This document shows, one piece after another, positions 1 to 8,371 of a DNA stretch of 64,000 nt (within the stretch, counting starts at the first letter, position 1; each line of letters opens with the position of its first letter). Made by a program: the position numbers and the translations under genes. Where the stretch lies: positions 1 to 64,000 of the forward strand of contig JAJXWJ010000008.1 in the NCBI GenBank assembly GCA_021781655.1. The letters run 5' to 3'. The DNA is from Bacillota bacterium (GTDB taxonomy: Bacteria > Bacillota > Clostridia > Clostridiales > Clostridiaceae). The notes under the pieces were generated by a model. That model ran no database searches. It was given only the letters and a program-made list of their open reading frames with translations, and was not told the origin of the DNA.

Positions 1-1
1 G

Positions 2-52
2 TCATACAGACTTAAGGAACAGATGCAGCATATGACTGAAGATGCATCATAA
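2..52 (+). CDS. 3' end of an unidentified gene cut by the window edge
   Basis: The second forward frame is open from the window edge to a TAA at 50-52 and reads SYRLKEQMQHMTEDAS. A strong hairpin at 63-112 follows at once, as expected for the end of a transcription unit. The fragment is too short to assign. It could equally be chance open sequence, so confidence is low. Confidence 0.3.
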   Translation, partial: SYRLKEQMQHMTEDAS

Positions 53-62
53 AATACAAAAT

Positions 63-112
63 AAAAATGTAGGTTTTCATACATATTTATTTTGTATAAA
101 ACCTACATTTTT
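63..112. terminator. bidirectional intrinsic terminator
   Basis: The arms at 63-77 and 98-112 are perfectly complementary over 15 bp (AAAAATGTAGGTTTT). An inner stem at 79-83/93-97 lengthens the hairpin. Both outer flanks are A/T runs, so it can work in either direction. The last codons of the truncated leftward ATPase lie inside the right arm. Confidence 0.75.
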
Positions 113-672
113 ATATTGACTTTTGCACCAGCTAAAATTACACTTTGAAAGGTTATATCTTTACCCATATTTCTTAATAAGAATTTGTTTCTGAGCATCC
201 CTAAAAAGCTTAAAAACAGTTGATTATTGCTGCTTTTATCTACCTCATCTATTAATAGAATTACTTTTTTATCAATATTTTTCATTAATTTTGTTATAAG
301 CCTAGAAAGCTCTTCTAAAGATTTTATTTTTTCCTTTTCACCTTCTAAAAAATCAGCTAAAGACTCAGATTGAAAGCGTAAGCTATCTTCTACTATTCCA
401 AGAAATGCTTTTGAAAATCTTTCTTCACTTTCAAAAACTAAGTCACCAATACCTTCAAAGCTTATAAATATTACAAGATATTCTTCATTATTAGCTAAAT
501 TTCTCTCTAACATATAAAGCGTAGTTGTTTTCCCATATTGCCTTGGTCTGTTGATTACAAAATATTCTTCATTATCAATAAACTCAACTATCTTGTTAAG
601 CTTATTCTTTATATCAATCATGTAGTGTTTTTCTGGTATGCAGGTTCCTGTAACATTAAACTTCTTTTTCAA
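103..672 (-). pseudogene. truncated AAA-ATPase-like protein
   Basis: This 189-residue product begins like the AAA-ATPase_like family (PF09820): an N-terminal stretch, a Walker A-like NRPRQYGKTTTL near residue 43, and a Walker B-like VILLIDEVDKS. Family members usually run to about 500 residues and end in a PD-(D/E)XK nuclease-like domain. Here the reading stops just after FQSVILAGAK, and the last codons (VNIKM, stop) are supplied by the terminator hairpin at 63-112, so about 300 residues are missing. The start is TTG at 672, behind AAGGAG. The 5' region is duplicated at 1734-1806. The family is common in multi-copy form in clostridia and its role is not established. I read this as a 3'-deleted remnant. 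Confidence 0.7.
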
Positions 673-743
673 AAAATCAACTCCTTATAACAAGGTAACA
701 AAATATATACCGATTAGATGTATAAATCATATAATTATTTTAC
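671..743. repeat. 5' region of the ATPase relic, copy A of a diverged direct repeat
   Basis: These 73 bp align without gaps to 1734-1806, with about 60 of 73 positions identical by eye. The repeat covers the leftward ribosome site (CTCCTTATAAC on the plus strand) and the presumed promoter of the truncated ATPase. Confidence 0.7.
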
Positions 744-799
744 CACATTAGTTATAGAATAATTACTAAACTGCAATAATTCAACAGCTTTACTTAACC

Positions 800-1654
800 T
801 CAAAATTTATTATGTAACTTATTTACAATATTCTCATATATACTGTCTGGGACAAAGAAGTCACCTTCTCCTGTACCAAGAGCGATTTCTTTTCTGTAGA
901 TACCATGAAAATCTGTACCACCTGAAGGAATAAGCTTATATTTATCAATTATATATTGTGCAAATTCATTATCCTTTTCATCAAAAGCTGGATAATATCT
1001 TTCTATACCATCTAGACCTAAGGTTATTAAGCTCTTTATATGTTCCTCAATGTCATACTTATTATATCTACCAAAGCCTATTCTTTTATTATAATGAGCA
1101 AGAAATGAAAGTCCTCCACTTTTTCTTATTACCTCTAAGGTTTCTTCTATTTCTAAAAGTTCTCCTTTTCCATAGGGAATAGGGTCTAAATAGTCATGCC
1201 ACACTTCCGGAACTGTATCACATATTTTATTTTCTACAAAGTATTTTGTTATAGCATGTCTATCTATGTATTTGCCTATAGCATATTTTTTTAAGTCTTC
1301 TATTTTAATTGAAATATTTTTCTTTTTTAGTATTTCCAATACTTCATCTATGCCTTCCTCTCTAGCAATTCTCATTTTGTTATAGCACCCTAAAAAGTAT
1401 TCATTATTCGTATCTATACCAAGCCCTAAAATATGAAGAAGCCCCCCATCCCCATAGGCTGTGCTTATTTCTATACCTTTTAAAAATTTAACCTTGTACT
1501 TTTGTGCTTCCTCCTCGGCTTCCTTAAGACCCTCTATGCTGTCATGATCTGTGAGAGCTATTGCTTTTAAATTCTTTTCATGAGCCAATTTAATTATTTC
1601 CCTAGGGCTATTATAACCATCGGATACAAAAGAATGTACGTGTAAATCTATCAT
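800..1654 (-). CDS. PHP-domain metal-dependent phosphoesterase
   Basis: The 284-residue protein opens with MIDLHVHSFVSDG and has ALTDHDS near residue 35, the first two metal-binding motifs of the PHP (polymerase and histidinol phosphatase) fold. Further metal ligands are visible as FLAHYNK and the C-terminal SGGTDFHG. Length and motif order match the YciV/TrpH-type cytosolic phosphoesterases, which act on nucleotide 3',5'-bisphosphates or short RNA ends. The true substrate cannot be read from sequence. It stands alone between the ATPase relic and a second copy of the ATPase 5' region. The family call is firm and the substrate is unknown. Confidence 0.85.
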   Translation of the reverse strand: MIDLHVHSFVSDGYNSPREIIKLAHEKNLKAIALTDHDSIEGLKEAEEEAQKYKVKFLKGIEISTAYGDGGLLHILGLGIDTNNEYFLGCYNKMRIAREEGIDEVLEILKKKNISIKIEDLKKYAIGKYIDRHAITKYFVENKICDTVPEVWHDYLDPIPYGKGELLEIEETLEVIRKSGGLSFLAHYNKRIGFGRYNKYDIEEHIKSLITLGLDGIERYYPAFDEKDNEFAQYIIDKYKLIPSGGTDFHGIYRKEIALGTGEGDFFVPDSIYENIVNKLHNKF

Positions 1655-1733
1655 TTTCTAGTCCGCCTTATTTATAAATTTGATTTTATTTTACTCTCCA
1701 TAGTAGATATCTTCAAGTGAAATAAAGACTTGT

Positions 1734-1806
1734 CAAAAATCATCTCCTTATAACAAAGTAACAAAAAATATTCTAGTTAATTGTTTAAATCATATAATCG
1801 TTTTAC
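1734..1806. repeat. 5' region scar, copy B of the direct repeat
   Basis: This diverged copy of 671-743 includes an intact leftward AAGGAG site, but no ATPase coding sequence follows it; the PHP gene region is reached instead. The simplest reading is the leftover promoter and ribosome site of a deleted paralogue of the ATPase. Confidence 0.6.
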
Positions 1807-1810
1807 ATAT

Positions 1811-2491
1811 TTATATAATCCCTTTAAATACAAAAAACAAAATCGGAAAAGCTAACGCTGGCAACATATTTAATACTTTTACTTCCTTAATTTTTAAAAT
1901 ATTAATTCCAGAGCTTAATATTAAAATTCCACCCACAATAGAAACCTCTGTTATTAAGTCTTTTGAGAAAAAAGCTCCCGATAAAAAATAAGCTACTAAA
2001 TATATGCTACCTTGCCAAGCAAGTAGAATAGGTGCTGCCAGTATCATTCCTATACCATAGGTTGACCCAAATACCATTGATGTTACAAAATCTAAGGTTG
2101 CATTGGTAAATAAAAATGAATTATCTCCATGAATTGCGCTCATTACTGGACCTAATATAGAAAGGGTTCCAACACAGTATAAAAGCACTCCAGTTGTCAG
2201 ACCTTGTCCGAGGTTTGACTTTGATTTTTTACCTATAAGTCTTTGGATTTTTTCATCAATATTAAAAATCGAGCCAATTAAGCTACCTAATGCAAGACTT
2301 ACAATAAATAAAACAGGATATTTACTGTTATTCATATTGCTAGCAATAGTCCTAATACCTAATGCCATAGCTGCAAATCCCATGGCATTAAAGAGTGCAT
2401 CTTGATACTGCTCTTTAATGCCTTTTTTAAGGAAACATCCTATGATAGTTCCTATAATAATAGCTCCAACATTTACAAATGTTCCTAACAT
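1811..2491 (-). CDS. DUF554 family membrane protein
   Basis: The 226-residue protein is very hydrophobic, with about seven membrane segments. It starts MLGTFVNVGAIIIGTIIGCFLKKGIKE, followed by a glycine-rich repeat pattern (GFAAMALGIRTI, and later GILILSSGINIL) that is typical of DUF554 (YdfK/YqgA-type) proteins. These sit in the cytoplasmic membrane; their function is not known. It is monocistronic by spacing, with its own ribosome site (GGAGTGG) just upstream of the ATG at 2491. Nothing appears broken. Confidence 0.85.
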   Translation of the reverse strand: MLGTFVNVGAIIIGTIIGCFLKKGIKEQYQDALFNAMGFAAMALGIRTIASNMNNSKYPVLFIVSLALGSLIGSIFNIDEKIQRLIGKKSKSNLGQGLTTGVLLYCVGTLSILGPVMSAIHGDNSFLFTNATLDFVTSMVFGSTYGIGMILAAPILLAWQGSIYLVAYFLSGAFFSKDLITEVSIVGGILILSSGINILKIKEVKVLNMLPALAFPILFFVFKGII

Positions 2492-2571
2492 TAATCTCCA
2501 CTCCTATACTTTTATAAGTGTACAGAAATAAGAATAAACCCTCTAGTAACATGAGAGTCAAATATAATTTT

Positions 2572-3385
2572 TTAGGCACTTACAATTGGTAATAGTATTT
2601 CCGTCACATATTTATCTTCCTCATTAGTAATACAATAATCAATTAGCGCTATCTCGATAGAATCTCCTGAAAGCTTATAGTTATGTTTTTTCATATATTC
2701 AAATAATCTTCTATAATAGCTTGCTGCTTCTCTATGGCTTCCCTTAAAACATATTCTTAAATATTTCCCTGATGGAAAAATATTTTCCGAAGTACTTATT
2801 TCCTCATCATTTTCTAAAACCATAAAAATTCCACAATATTTATCAAAGCTATTATTTCTCAAATCTGAAGCAGAAATAGATATTCCAATCTTTCCAAGAA
2901 AAACATGTTCAAATACCTTATGTTCTGCAATGAGCTTTGAAATTGAATATTCTATGTCATCACCTATAAAATAGTTATCTTTCAAATAAGCAATGCGCAA
3001 CTTCGGAAGAAATACCTCTTCAATTAAATCTAAGGAATAAGTTTCTGCATCCTTAATTTGAGCTAATCTATTATTAATTTTACCCTCTATTCTCTCTAAC
3101 CTTTTCCTTATCAATTTTTATTAGCTGTTTTTCCATTATATCAACTAAAGTATCTATTTTACGATAATTAAAATAATCAATTAACTTACTAATTGGAATT
3201 CCTAAATTCCTTAAGTACTTTATAGAATTCAATTTTTCAAATTGTGGCGTTGAATAATAACGATAATTGGTATTTTCATCTATATATTCAGGTTTCAAGA
3301 GTCCAATTTCATCATAATATCTCAGGGTTGGTATTTTTATATTGAAAAGCTTTGACATTTCTCCTATAGTATAATACTCCTTCAT
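2572..3385 (-). pseudogene. MerR-family regulator with effector domain, split by a frameshift
   Basis: Two overlapping leftward frames make one regulator. The upstream frame (3080-3385, 101 residues) holds the MerR winged helix: [30 protein letters not shown], then NYRYYS. The downstream frame (2572-3114, 180 residues) holds the end of the dimer helix and a BmrR/GyrI-like effector domain (EEVFLPKLRIAYL). They overlap by 35 bp. In a normal protein the helix would pass from KQLIKI straight into [10 protein letters not shown], so a one-base change near the A-run at about 3105-3125 explains the break. It may be a genuine mutation, a sequencing error, or slippage at the A-run. It faces away from the LysR gene at 3498. 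Confidence 0.7.
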
Positions 3386-3497
3386 TAATAATCCCCCTTG
3401 TAACTATTGTAATTAGTATAACAAAACAATATATTTTTTTACATATAAATATTTTTTATGCTATAATTAATCAACCTTAATTTTGGAGGAAAACCTT

Positions 3498-4379
3498 ATG
3501 AATACTCGCCAATTAGAATGCTTTATAGCTGTAGCTGAAAACTTAAGCTTTACAAAAGCCTCAGAAAAGATTTTTATTTCTCAAACTGCTGTCACTCAGC
3601 AAATACAAAAGCTAGAATTACAATTAAATGTGAAACTTTTTGAGCGTACGAACCGAAATGTGAAACTGACCACAGCTGGTGCTACTTTTCTGCATGAAGC
3701 TAAAGCTATTCTAGAGAGAGAAAAAGATGCTATTACAAAGACACAGCTTGCTGCTAATGGCTTTACCGGTAATCTTAGAATAGGCTGGATAAAAGGTTAC
3801 GAAATGAGTAACTTTGTTGAATATATTCGAAATTTTCATTCCAAATTTCCAAATATTTCGCTAAGCTTCTCTCGACAAAATATGGGCGTACTTCATTCTA
3901 TGCTTGAAAATGATGAATTAGATATAATATTTACTATTCGTTTTAATATAGAGCATTATGAAAATATAACCTTTAAAACCATAGATAGCTTTTCATTATA
4001 TGCTGTTCTCGCACCTTTTCATCCTTTTGCTCATAAACTATCTATCAAACGCATTGATTTAAAAAACGATCCAGTTATTTTAGCTGAAAAATCAAAGGAA
4101 GACACAGATTTAAATAGGTTTATTATTAACCAATACGATGCAGCTGGTTTTATTCCTGAAAATATTTTAGCTACAGATGATCTAGAAACAATTTTATTTA
4201 TGGTAGCAGTCGGTATGGGAACTGCTGTACTTCCTTCTTATGCAATATCACAATTTGGTAGTTGGGATCATTTAGTTACTATACCCCTTGAAGATGAGCA
4301 CCCTGCTGAAATTATAGCGGCTTGGAGGAAAAACAATACAAACCCTTCATTAAATAAACTTATAGAAATGTTTAAATAA
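3498..4379 (+). CDS. LysR-family transcriptional regulator
   Basis: The 293-residue protein has the LysR layout. The N-terminal winged helix reads NTRQLECFIAVAENLSFTKASEKIFISQTAVTQQIQKLE, followed by a two-lobed periplasmic-binding-like effector domain from about residue 90. I place the start at ATG 3498, preceded by GGAGG at 3485-3489, rather than the upstream TTG that overlaps the ribosome site. It is divergent from the MerR relic and convergent with the DHA2 exporter at 4435-5868, a likely but unproven target. The ligand is unknown. Confidence 0.85.
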   Translation: MNTRQLECFIAVAENLSFTKASEKIFISQTAVTQQIQKLELQLNVKLFERTNRNVKLTTAGATFLHEAKAILEREKDAITKTQLAANGFTGNLRIGWIKGYEMSNFVEYIRNFHSKFPNISLSFSRQNMGVLHSMLENDELDIIFTIRFNIEHYENITFKTIDSFSLYAVLAPFHPFAHKLSIKRIDLKNDPVILAEKSKEDTDLNRFIINQYDAAGFIPENILATDDLETILFMVAVGMGTAVLPSYAISQFGSWDHLVTIPLEDEHPAEIIAAWRKNNTNPSLNKLIEMFK

Positions 4380-4383
4380 AAAA

Positions 4384-4427
4384 GAAAAAAGCTTTAGAAA
4401 ATTTTATTTCCTAAAAGCTTCTTTTAC
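4384..4427. terminator. bidirectional terminator between convergent genes
   Basis: The sequence forms a stem around AAGCTTTAG / CTAAAAGCTT with one bulged base. It is flanked by A-rich and T-rich runs and lies between the ends of the LysR gene and the exporter gene. Confidence 0.65.
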
Positions 4428-4434
4428 TTTTTAT

Positions 4435-5868
4435 TTATTCAGCAATTTTTTCATCTATTAAATAGTCATTTTCATTTTCAGAATATTTAAATGCTATAAC
4501 CTGGGCAATCAAACATACTACTACCAATATCAATAAAAATATGAATCCATTGTCCGCACCAATTGCGGTTTTTATTTCATAAGAACTGCTGGATAAGCTC
4601 CCTTGTGAAGCTCCTAAAATTGCAGCAACAATAGAAGTTCCAACTGCTCCGGAAAATTGGAGCAACGTATTGAAAGCTGTATTTCCATCTGCTGATAGAT
4701 TTCTTGGAAGCTGCTTTAAACCATTGGTCATTGTGTTTCCAAAAGACCATCCACAACCTATTCCATAAATAATATAACCTACTACAATCATTGCTGATGA
4801 AAGATTTTTACCAAATATAGCTAAAAAGGCAATGCTAACAACAAATAAAATTGCACCCATTATAATTGGCTTTTTAGCGCCAAGCTTATCGTACATAAGC
4901 CCACCAACTAAAGCCATAAATGCATTTAAAAATGCACCTGGTAGCATAAGCATTCCAGCATTCATAGAATTTAATCTATTAGTTATTTGAAGATAATTCG
5001 GTAAAATAAATGCTAATCCAAGTATAGATACATTTATTATAAAAAATGCTAGTAGATGTGCACTAAATGCTCTATTTTTAAAAATTTCCATACTTACTAA
5101 TGGGTTATTTACTTTTAAACAATGTCTTATGAATAAAATCAAGCCAATAATACCTACTATAAAAAATGCTATTTCTCCTATTAAATTTGTTTTGATTGCC
5201 TCTAAATTTGAAAAGCCATATACAAGGCAAAAGAATGTAATCATCACAAGAAAAATACCTTTAGCATCTGTTGGTACCTTTTCTAAAGGTGTAACTTGTG
5301 AAATTGTTAAAAACCCTAGTAATATAACTATAATGATTATTGGTATCAAAAAAGCAAAAATTGCTCTCCAACCAAATGCTACATTGATGATGCCACCAAA
5401 GGTAGGTCCCACTGCTGGTGCCGCAGCTGTTACTAATGCACCAATCCCCATGAAAGCACCCGTTTTAGATGGTGGTATTTGAGTAAGTATAATAGAAAAG
5501 CCTACTGGTACGCAAAGTCCCATTGCAACACCTTGAATTAATCTTGCTAATAAAAGCATCGTAAAATTTGGCGATATTACTGCTAGAATTGTTCCTATTA
5601 AAAATATAATAGCTCCACATGTAAATATATTTTTTAGTTTAAATCTTTTATGAAAAAATGCTGTAAGTGGAGTTATCATAGCTACTACCAGGAGGTTTCC
5701 TGTTGTTAACCATTGAACTGTAGCTGTATCGATTTTAAATTCCTTTATCAATGTAGGAAACACAATATTTACTGCTGTTTCTGTTAAAAGTCCGCAAAAT
5801 ACAATTAGACATGCTGCAAATATAGAAATCAGTACTTTACTGCTTACTTTTTCATTTTCTTTATTCAT
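4435..5868 (-). CDS. DHA2-type MFS drug exporter
   Basis: The 477-residue protein has about 14 predicted membrane helices, the mark of the drug:H+ antiporter-2 group (EmrB/QacA/LmrB type). Visible family features are the loop after helix 2 (FFHKRFKLKNIF), helix 4 with LLLARLIQGVAMGLCVPVGFSIIL, and GWRAIFAFLIPIIII following the conserved glycine- and proline-rich APAVGPTFGG of helix 5. It should sit in the cytoplasmic membrane and expel small amphipathic compounds using the proton gradient. It ends convergently with the LysR gene. It differs from the pump at 8372-9925 in having no partner HlyD gene. Confidence 0.85.
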   Translation of the reverse strand: MNKENEKVSSKVLISIFAACLIVFCGLLTETAVNIVFPTLIKEFKIDTATVQWLTTGNLLVVAMITPLTAFFHKRFKLKNIFTCGAIIFLIGTILAVISPNFTMLLLARLIQGVAMGLCVPVGFSIILTQIPPSKTGAFMGIGALVTAAAPAVGPTFGGIINVAFGWRAIFAFLIPIIIIVILLGFLTISQVTPLEKVPTDAKGIFLVMITFFCLVYGFSNLEAIKTNLIGEIAFFIVGIIGLILFIRHCLKVNNPLVSMEIFKNRAFSAHLLAFFIINVSILGLAFILPNYLQITNRLNSMNAGMLMLPGAFLNAFMALVGGLMYDKLGAKKPIIMGAILFVVSIAFLAIFGKNLSSAMIVVGYIIYGIGCGWSFGNTMTNGLKQLPRNLSADGNTAFNTLLQFSGAVGTSIVAAILGASQGSLSSSSYEIKTAIGADNGFIFLLILVVVCLIAQVIAFKYSENENDYLIDEKIAE

Positions 5869-6014
5869 TTATTTACCTTCCTTTTGCTTAATCATAAAGT
5901 TTTATAATAATTTCTTCACTAGTGATAATTAAAACTTATAATTATATTTACAAGTTTAATTATATCATAAGCTTTTTTAAGGTATAATCGAAAAAACTTG
6001 TTACAATGATTTGT

Positions 6015-6088
6015 TTTACTTATAAATGCAAAGAAACTGTCATCAAGCCTATTTTACTTGATGACAGTTTCTTTGCATTTATTAAGTA
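6015..6088. terminator. very long perfect hairpin in the 5.87-6.16 kb gap
   Basis: The arms at 6024-6047 and 6057-6080 are perfectly complementary over 24 bp with a 9-nt loop. With one bulged base the pairing extends outward (TTTACTT/AAGTAAA). It lies between two leftward genes: the Cof phosphatase ends at 6164 and the exporter starts at 5868. It probably ends phosphatase transcription. The rest of the 295-bp gap shows only AT-rich promoter-like DNA for the exporter. Confidence 0.65.
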
Positions 6089-6163
6089 AACTTCTCTTTC
6101 TAGAAATACTTTAAGCTTAACTTATAGTTTTTCATTGAAAAAAAATCTCTTCCCTTTAAAATC

Positions 6164-7054
6164 TTATTTTTTCTTTCTTAATTTCTCTAAGTTATTATCT
6201 AGCATCTTTTCAACTGCGTATGCAAACCCTTCTTCTTTATTGCTTTTTGTAATATATTTTGAAACTTCCTTGATTTTTTCCATAGCATTTCCCATTGCAA
6301 CCGTAGCTCCAAAATCCATTTTTAGCATAGAATAGTCATTCATGCTGTCTCCAAGCACCATAACTTCCTCCATTGAAAATCCAAGTTCTTCTATATACTC
6401 CCTTAAGGCTATGCCTTTCTGTGCATTAATATGAGTAAGTTCTAAATTAGATGCAAAAGATGATGCAGATACAATCCCTTCAATATCTGAAAGTGCACTA
6501 TCCATCTCATGGATTATAGATTCATCGAAAGCAAAAATGAAAATTTTATATATTGGTATATTATTTAATTTCAATTCTTTCAAATCACTAATAACCTTAA
6601 TTCCAGATAACATATTTTGAAATCTAGGTGAAGCTTCAATCTCAGAAAGGCTTCCAATATCAAAAAAGCTACTGGCCTCTAAAAGTAAACTTTTCTTTAT
6701 TTCTTCTTCATTTCCAAGCATATAATCGTAATCATTAGAACAAAATCTCACTGCTATAGGAAACTTTTTAATCCTATCTAAAATATCTTGAAACTTAGAA
6801 GCATCCATTTCAATTTGTTTCAATATTTTAGCATCTTGATTTCTAACCTCAGCTCCACTAGACACTATATAATCACATTTTATATCATATTTTTCCAAGG
6901 TCTTCATTGCCGACAAATAATGCCTGCCAGTAGAAATCATAAATCTTATATTATTTTCGTATAATTTTTTAATTGCTACTATCGAGCGCTCTGTTATTTC
7001 ATGCTTTTCATTTAACAAAGTTCCATCCATATCAGTTACTACTACTTTTATCAT
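6164..7054 (-). CDS. Cof-type HAD hydrolase (sugar-phosphate phosphatase-like)
   Basis: The 296-residue protein carries the four HAD motifs of the Cof subfamily: VVTDMDGTLL at the N-terminus (nucleophile Asp), ISTGRHYLSA (motif II), and GDSMNDYSMLKMDFGATVAMGNA near the C-terminus (motif IV). A type IIB cap of about 100 residues lies between motifs II and III. Relatives dephosphorylate sugar phosphates or flavin/PLP-type cofactors in the cytoplasm. The substrate cannot be predicted here. It stands alone, ending before the long hairpin at 6015-6088. Confidence 0.85.
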   Translation of the reverse strand: MIKVVVTDMDGTLLNEKHEITERSIVAIKKLYENNIRFMISTGRHYLSAMKTLEKYDIKCDYIVSSGAEVRNQDAKILKQIEMDASKFQDILDRIKKFPIAVRFCSNDYDYMLGNEEEIKKSLLLEASSFFDIGSLSEIEASPRFQNMLSGIKVISDLKELKLNNIPIYKIFIFAFDESIIHEMDSALSDIEGIVSASSFASNLELTHINAQKGIALREYIEELGFSMEEVMVLGDSMNDYSMLKMDFGATVAMGNAMEKIKEVSKYITKSNKEEGFAYAVEKMLDNNLEKLRKKK

Positions 7055-7141
7055 ATTAATATTACCTCATAAATCATAAAATTATACTTTAATTATAAAT
7101 CAACAAGGTAAATTTAAAAAGTAGTATCCCTTATATTATTT

Positions 7142-8359
7142 TTATTTAACCTTTATCTTAGCTGTTACAGACATTCCTGGTATAAAATTATTTGTAGAAG
7201 AATCAAAATCTATTTTAATAGGCACACGTTGGCTTACCTTTGTATAATTTCCAGAGTTATCTGTTGTGTTAAATAGACTAAAGGTGGACGCTGTCGCTAA
7301 ACCTAGCTGACTTACTTTACCTGTAAAAGTAGTGCCTGGGAATGCATCAACACTCAAATCAACACTTTGTCCCAATTTAACCTTTTCAAGATCACCTTCC
7401 AATACGTATGCTGTAACTTGGAGCTTAGACATATCAACTAAAGAAATTGCTCCAGAGCCTGCTGCAATGGTATCACCTACATGAATATTTACTTGTGCTA
7501 CTGAACCATCCATTGGAGCTTTAACTGTTGTGTTATCTAAACCTAATTTAACCAAATCATATGCTGCTTGTGCTTCCTTAACTTGATCTTCTGCAATAGC
7601 TATATCCTTATTTGATGCACCTGCATTTGTAAGTTTAAGTTGACTATTTGCTCCATTTATACTAGCCTGTGCTGCATTTATTTGTGCATTTGATGCGTTT
7701 ATTTGTCCCTGTAACTGTTGAATTTGGTTTTCAAGCTGTTGTTTTGCCGAAAACATTTGCTCTATAGCTTGTGCTTTAACAGTATATTGTCCATCAGAAA
7801 TCTGTCCAGCTGCCTTAGCTGCATCTAACTGACCTAAAGCATAACTAGCATCATACTGTCCTGTTTTTGGATTTTTTGTACTATCCATTTGAGATAGTAA
7901 AGTATTGTATTGAGACTGTAAACTATTTAAAGTATTTTGTAAATTTGTTTTTGTAGTATTAGCTCCATTCAAACCTGCTGTTGCAGCATCTACTGCTGCT
8001 TGCGCTGCTGATATTTGCTCACTTCTTGCTCCTCCCTCAACTTTATCAAGGGAAGCTTTAGCAACATCAAGAGCAGCTTGTGCTTGATTTAATTGTGCTT
8101 GTGCTTGATCAGTTTCAAGAGTGAAAAGTACGTCACCTTTTTTAACCTTATCTCCTTCTTTAACCATAACTTGTGCAACTCTTCCTGGCACTAAGGAACT
8201 AGCACTTATTATATCTCCAGTTACATTGGCATCATCCGTTGATACGTATGTAATACTATTATAATACATGTACCCTCCAACCGCTGCAAATACTACTAAT
8301 ATAACCGCTATTACTGATATAAAAATCTTTTTACTTGATTTCTTATTTCCTTTTTCCAT
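7142..8359 (-). CDS. HlyD/EmrA-type efflux adaptor subunit
   Basis: The 405-residue protein begins with one membrane anchor (about residues 12-32), followed by YVSTDDANVTGDIISASSLVPG, the typical EmrA opening. A split lipoyl domain is visible as VMVKEGDKVKKGDVLFTLE and later VKAPMDGSVAQVNIHVGDTIAAG. They bracket a long alanine- and glutamine-rich coiled-coil hairpin (about residues 80-270) and are followed by a beta-barrel domain. It lies 12 bp downstream of the EmrB-like pump and should work with it, outside the cytoplasmic membrane. The adaptor in a Gram-positive cell is expected to reach the wall rather than an outer membrane. Confidence 0.88.
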   Translation of the reverse strand: MEKGNKKSSKKIFISVIAVILVVFAAVGGYMYYNSITYVSTDDANVTGDIISASSLVPGRVAQVMVKEGDKVKKGDVLFTLETDQAQAQLNQAQAALDVAKASLDKVEGGARSEQISAAQAAVDAATAGLNGANTTKTNLQNTLNSLQSQYNTLLSQMDSTKNPKTGQYDASYALGQLDAAKAAGQISDGQYTVKAQAIEQMFSAKQQLENQIQQLQGQINASNAQINAAQASINGANSQLKLTNAGASNKDIAIAEDQVKEAQAAYDLVKLGLDNTTVKAPMDGSVAQVNIHVGDTIAAGSGAISLVDMSKLQVTAYVLEGDLEKVKLGQSVDLSVDAFPGTTFTGKVSQLGLATASTFSLFNTTDNSGNYTKVSQRVPIKIDFDSSTNNFIPGMSVTAKIKVK

Positions 8360-8371
8360 TAGTTTTCCTCC

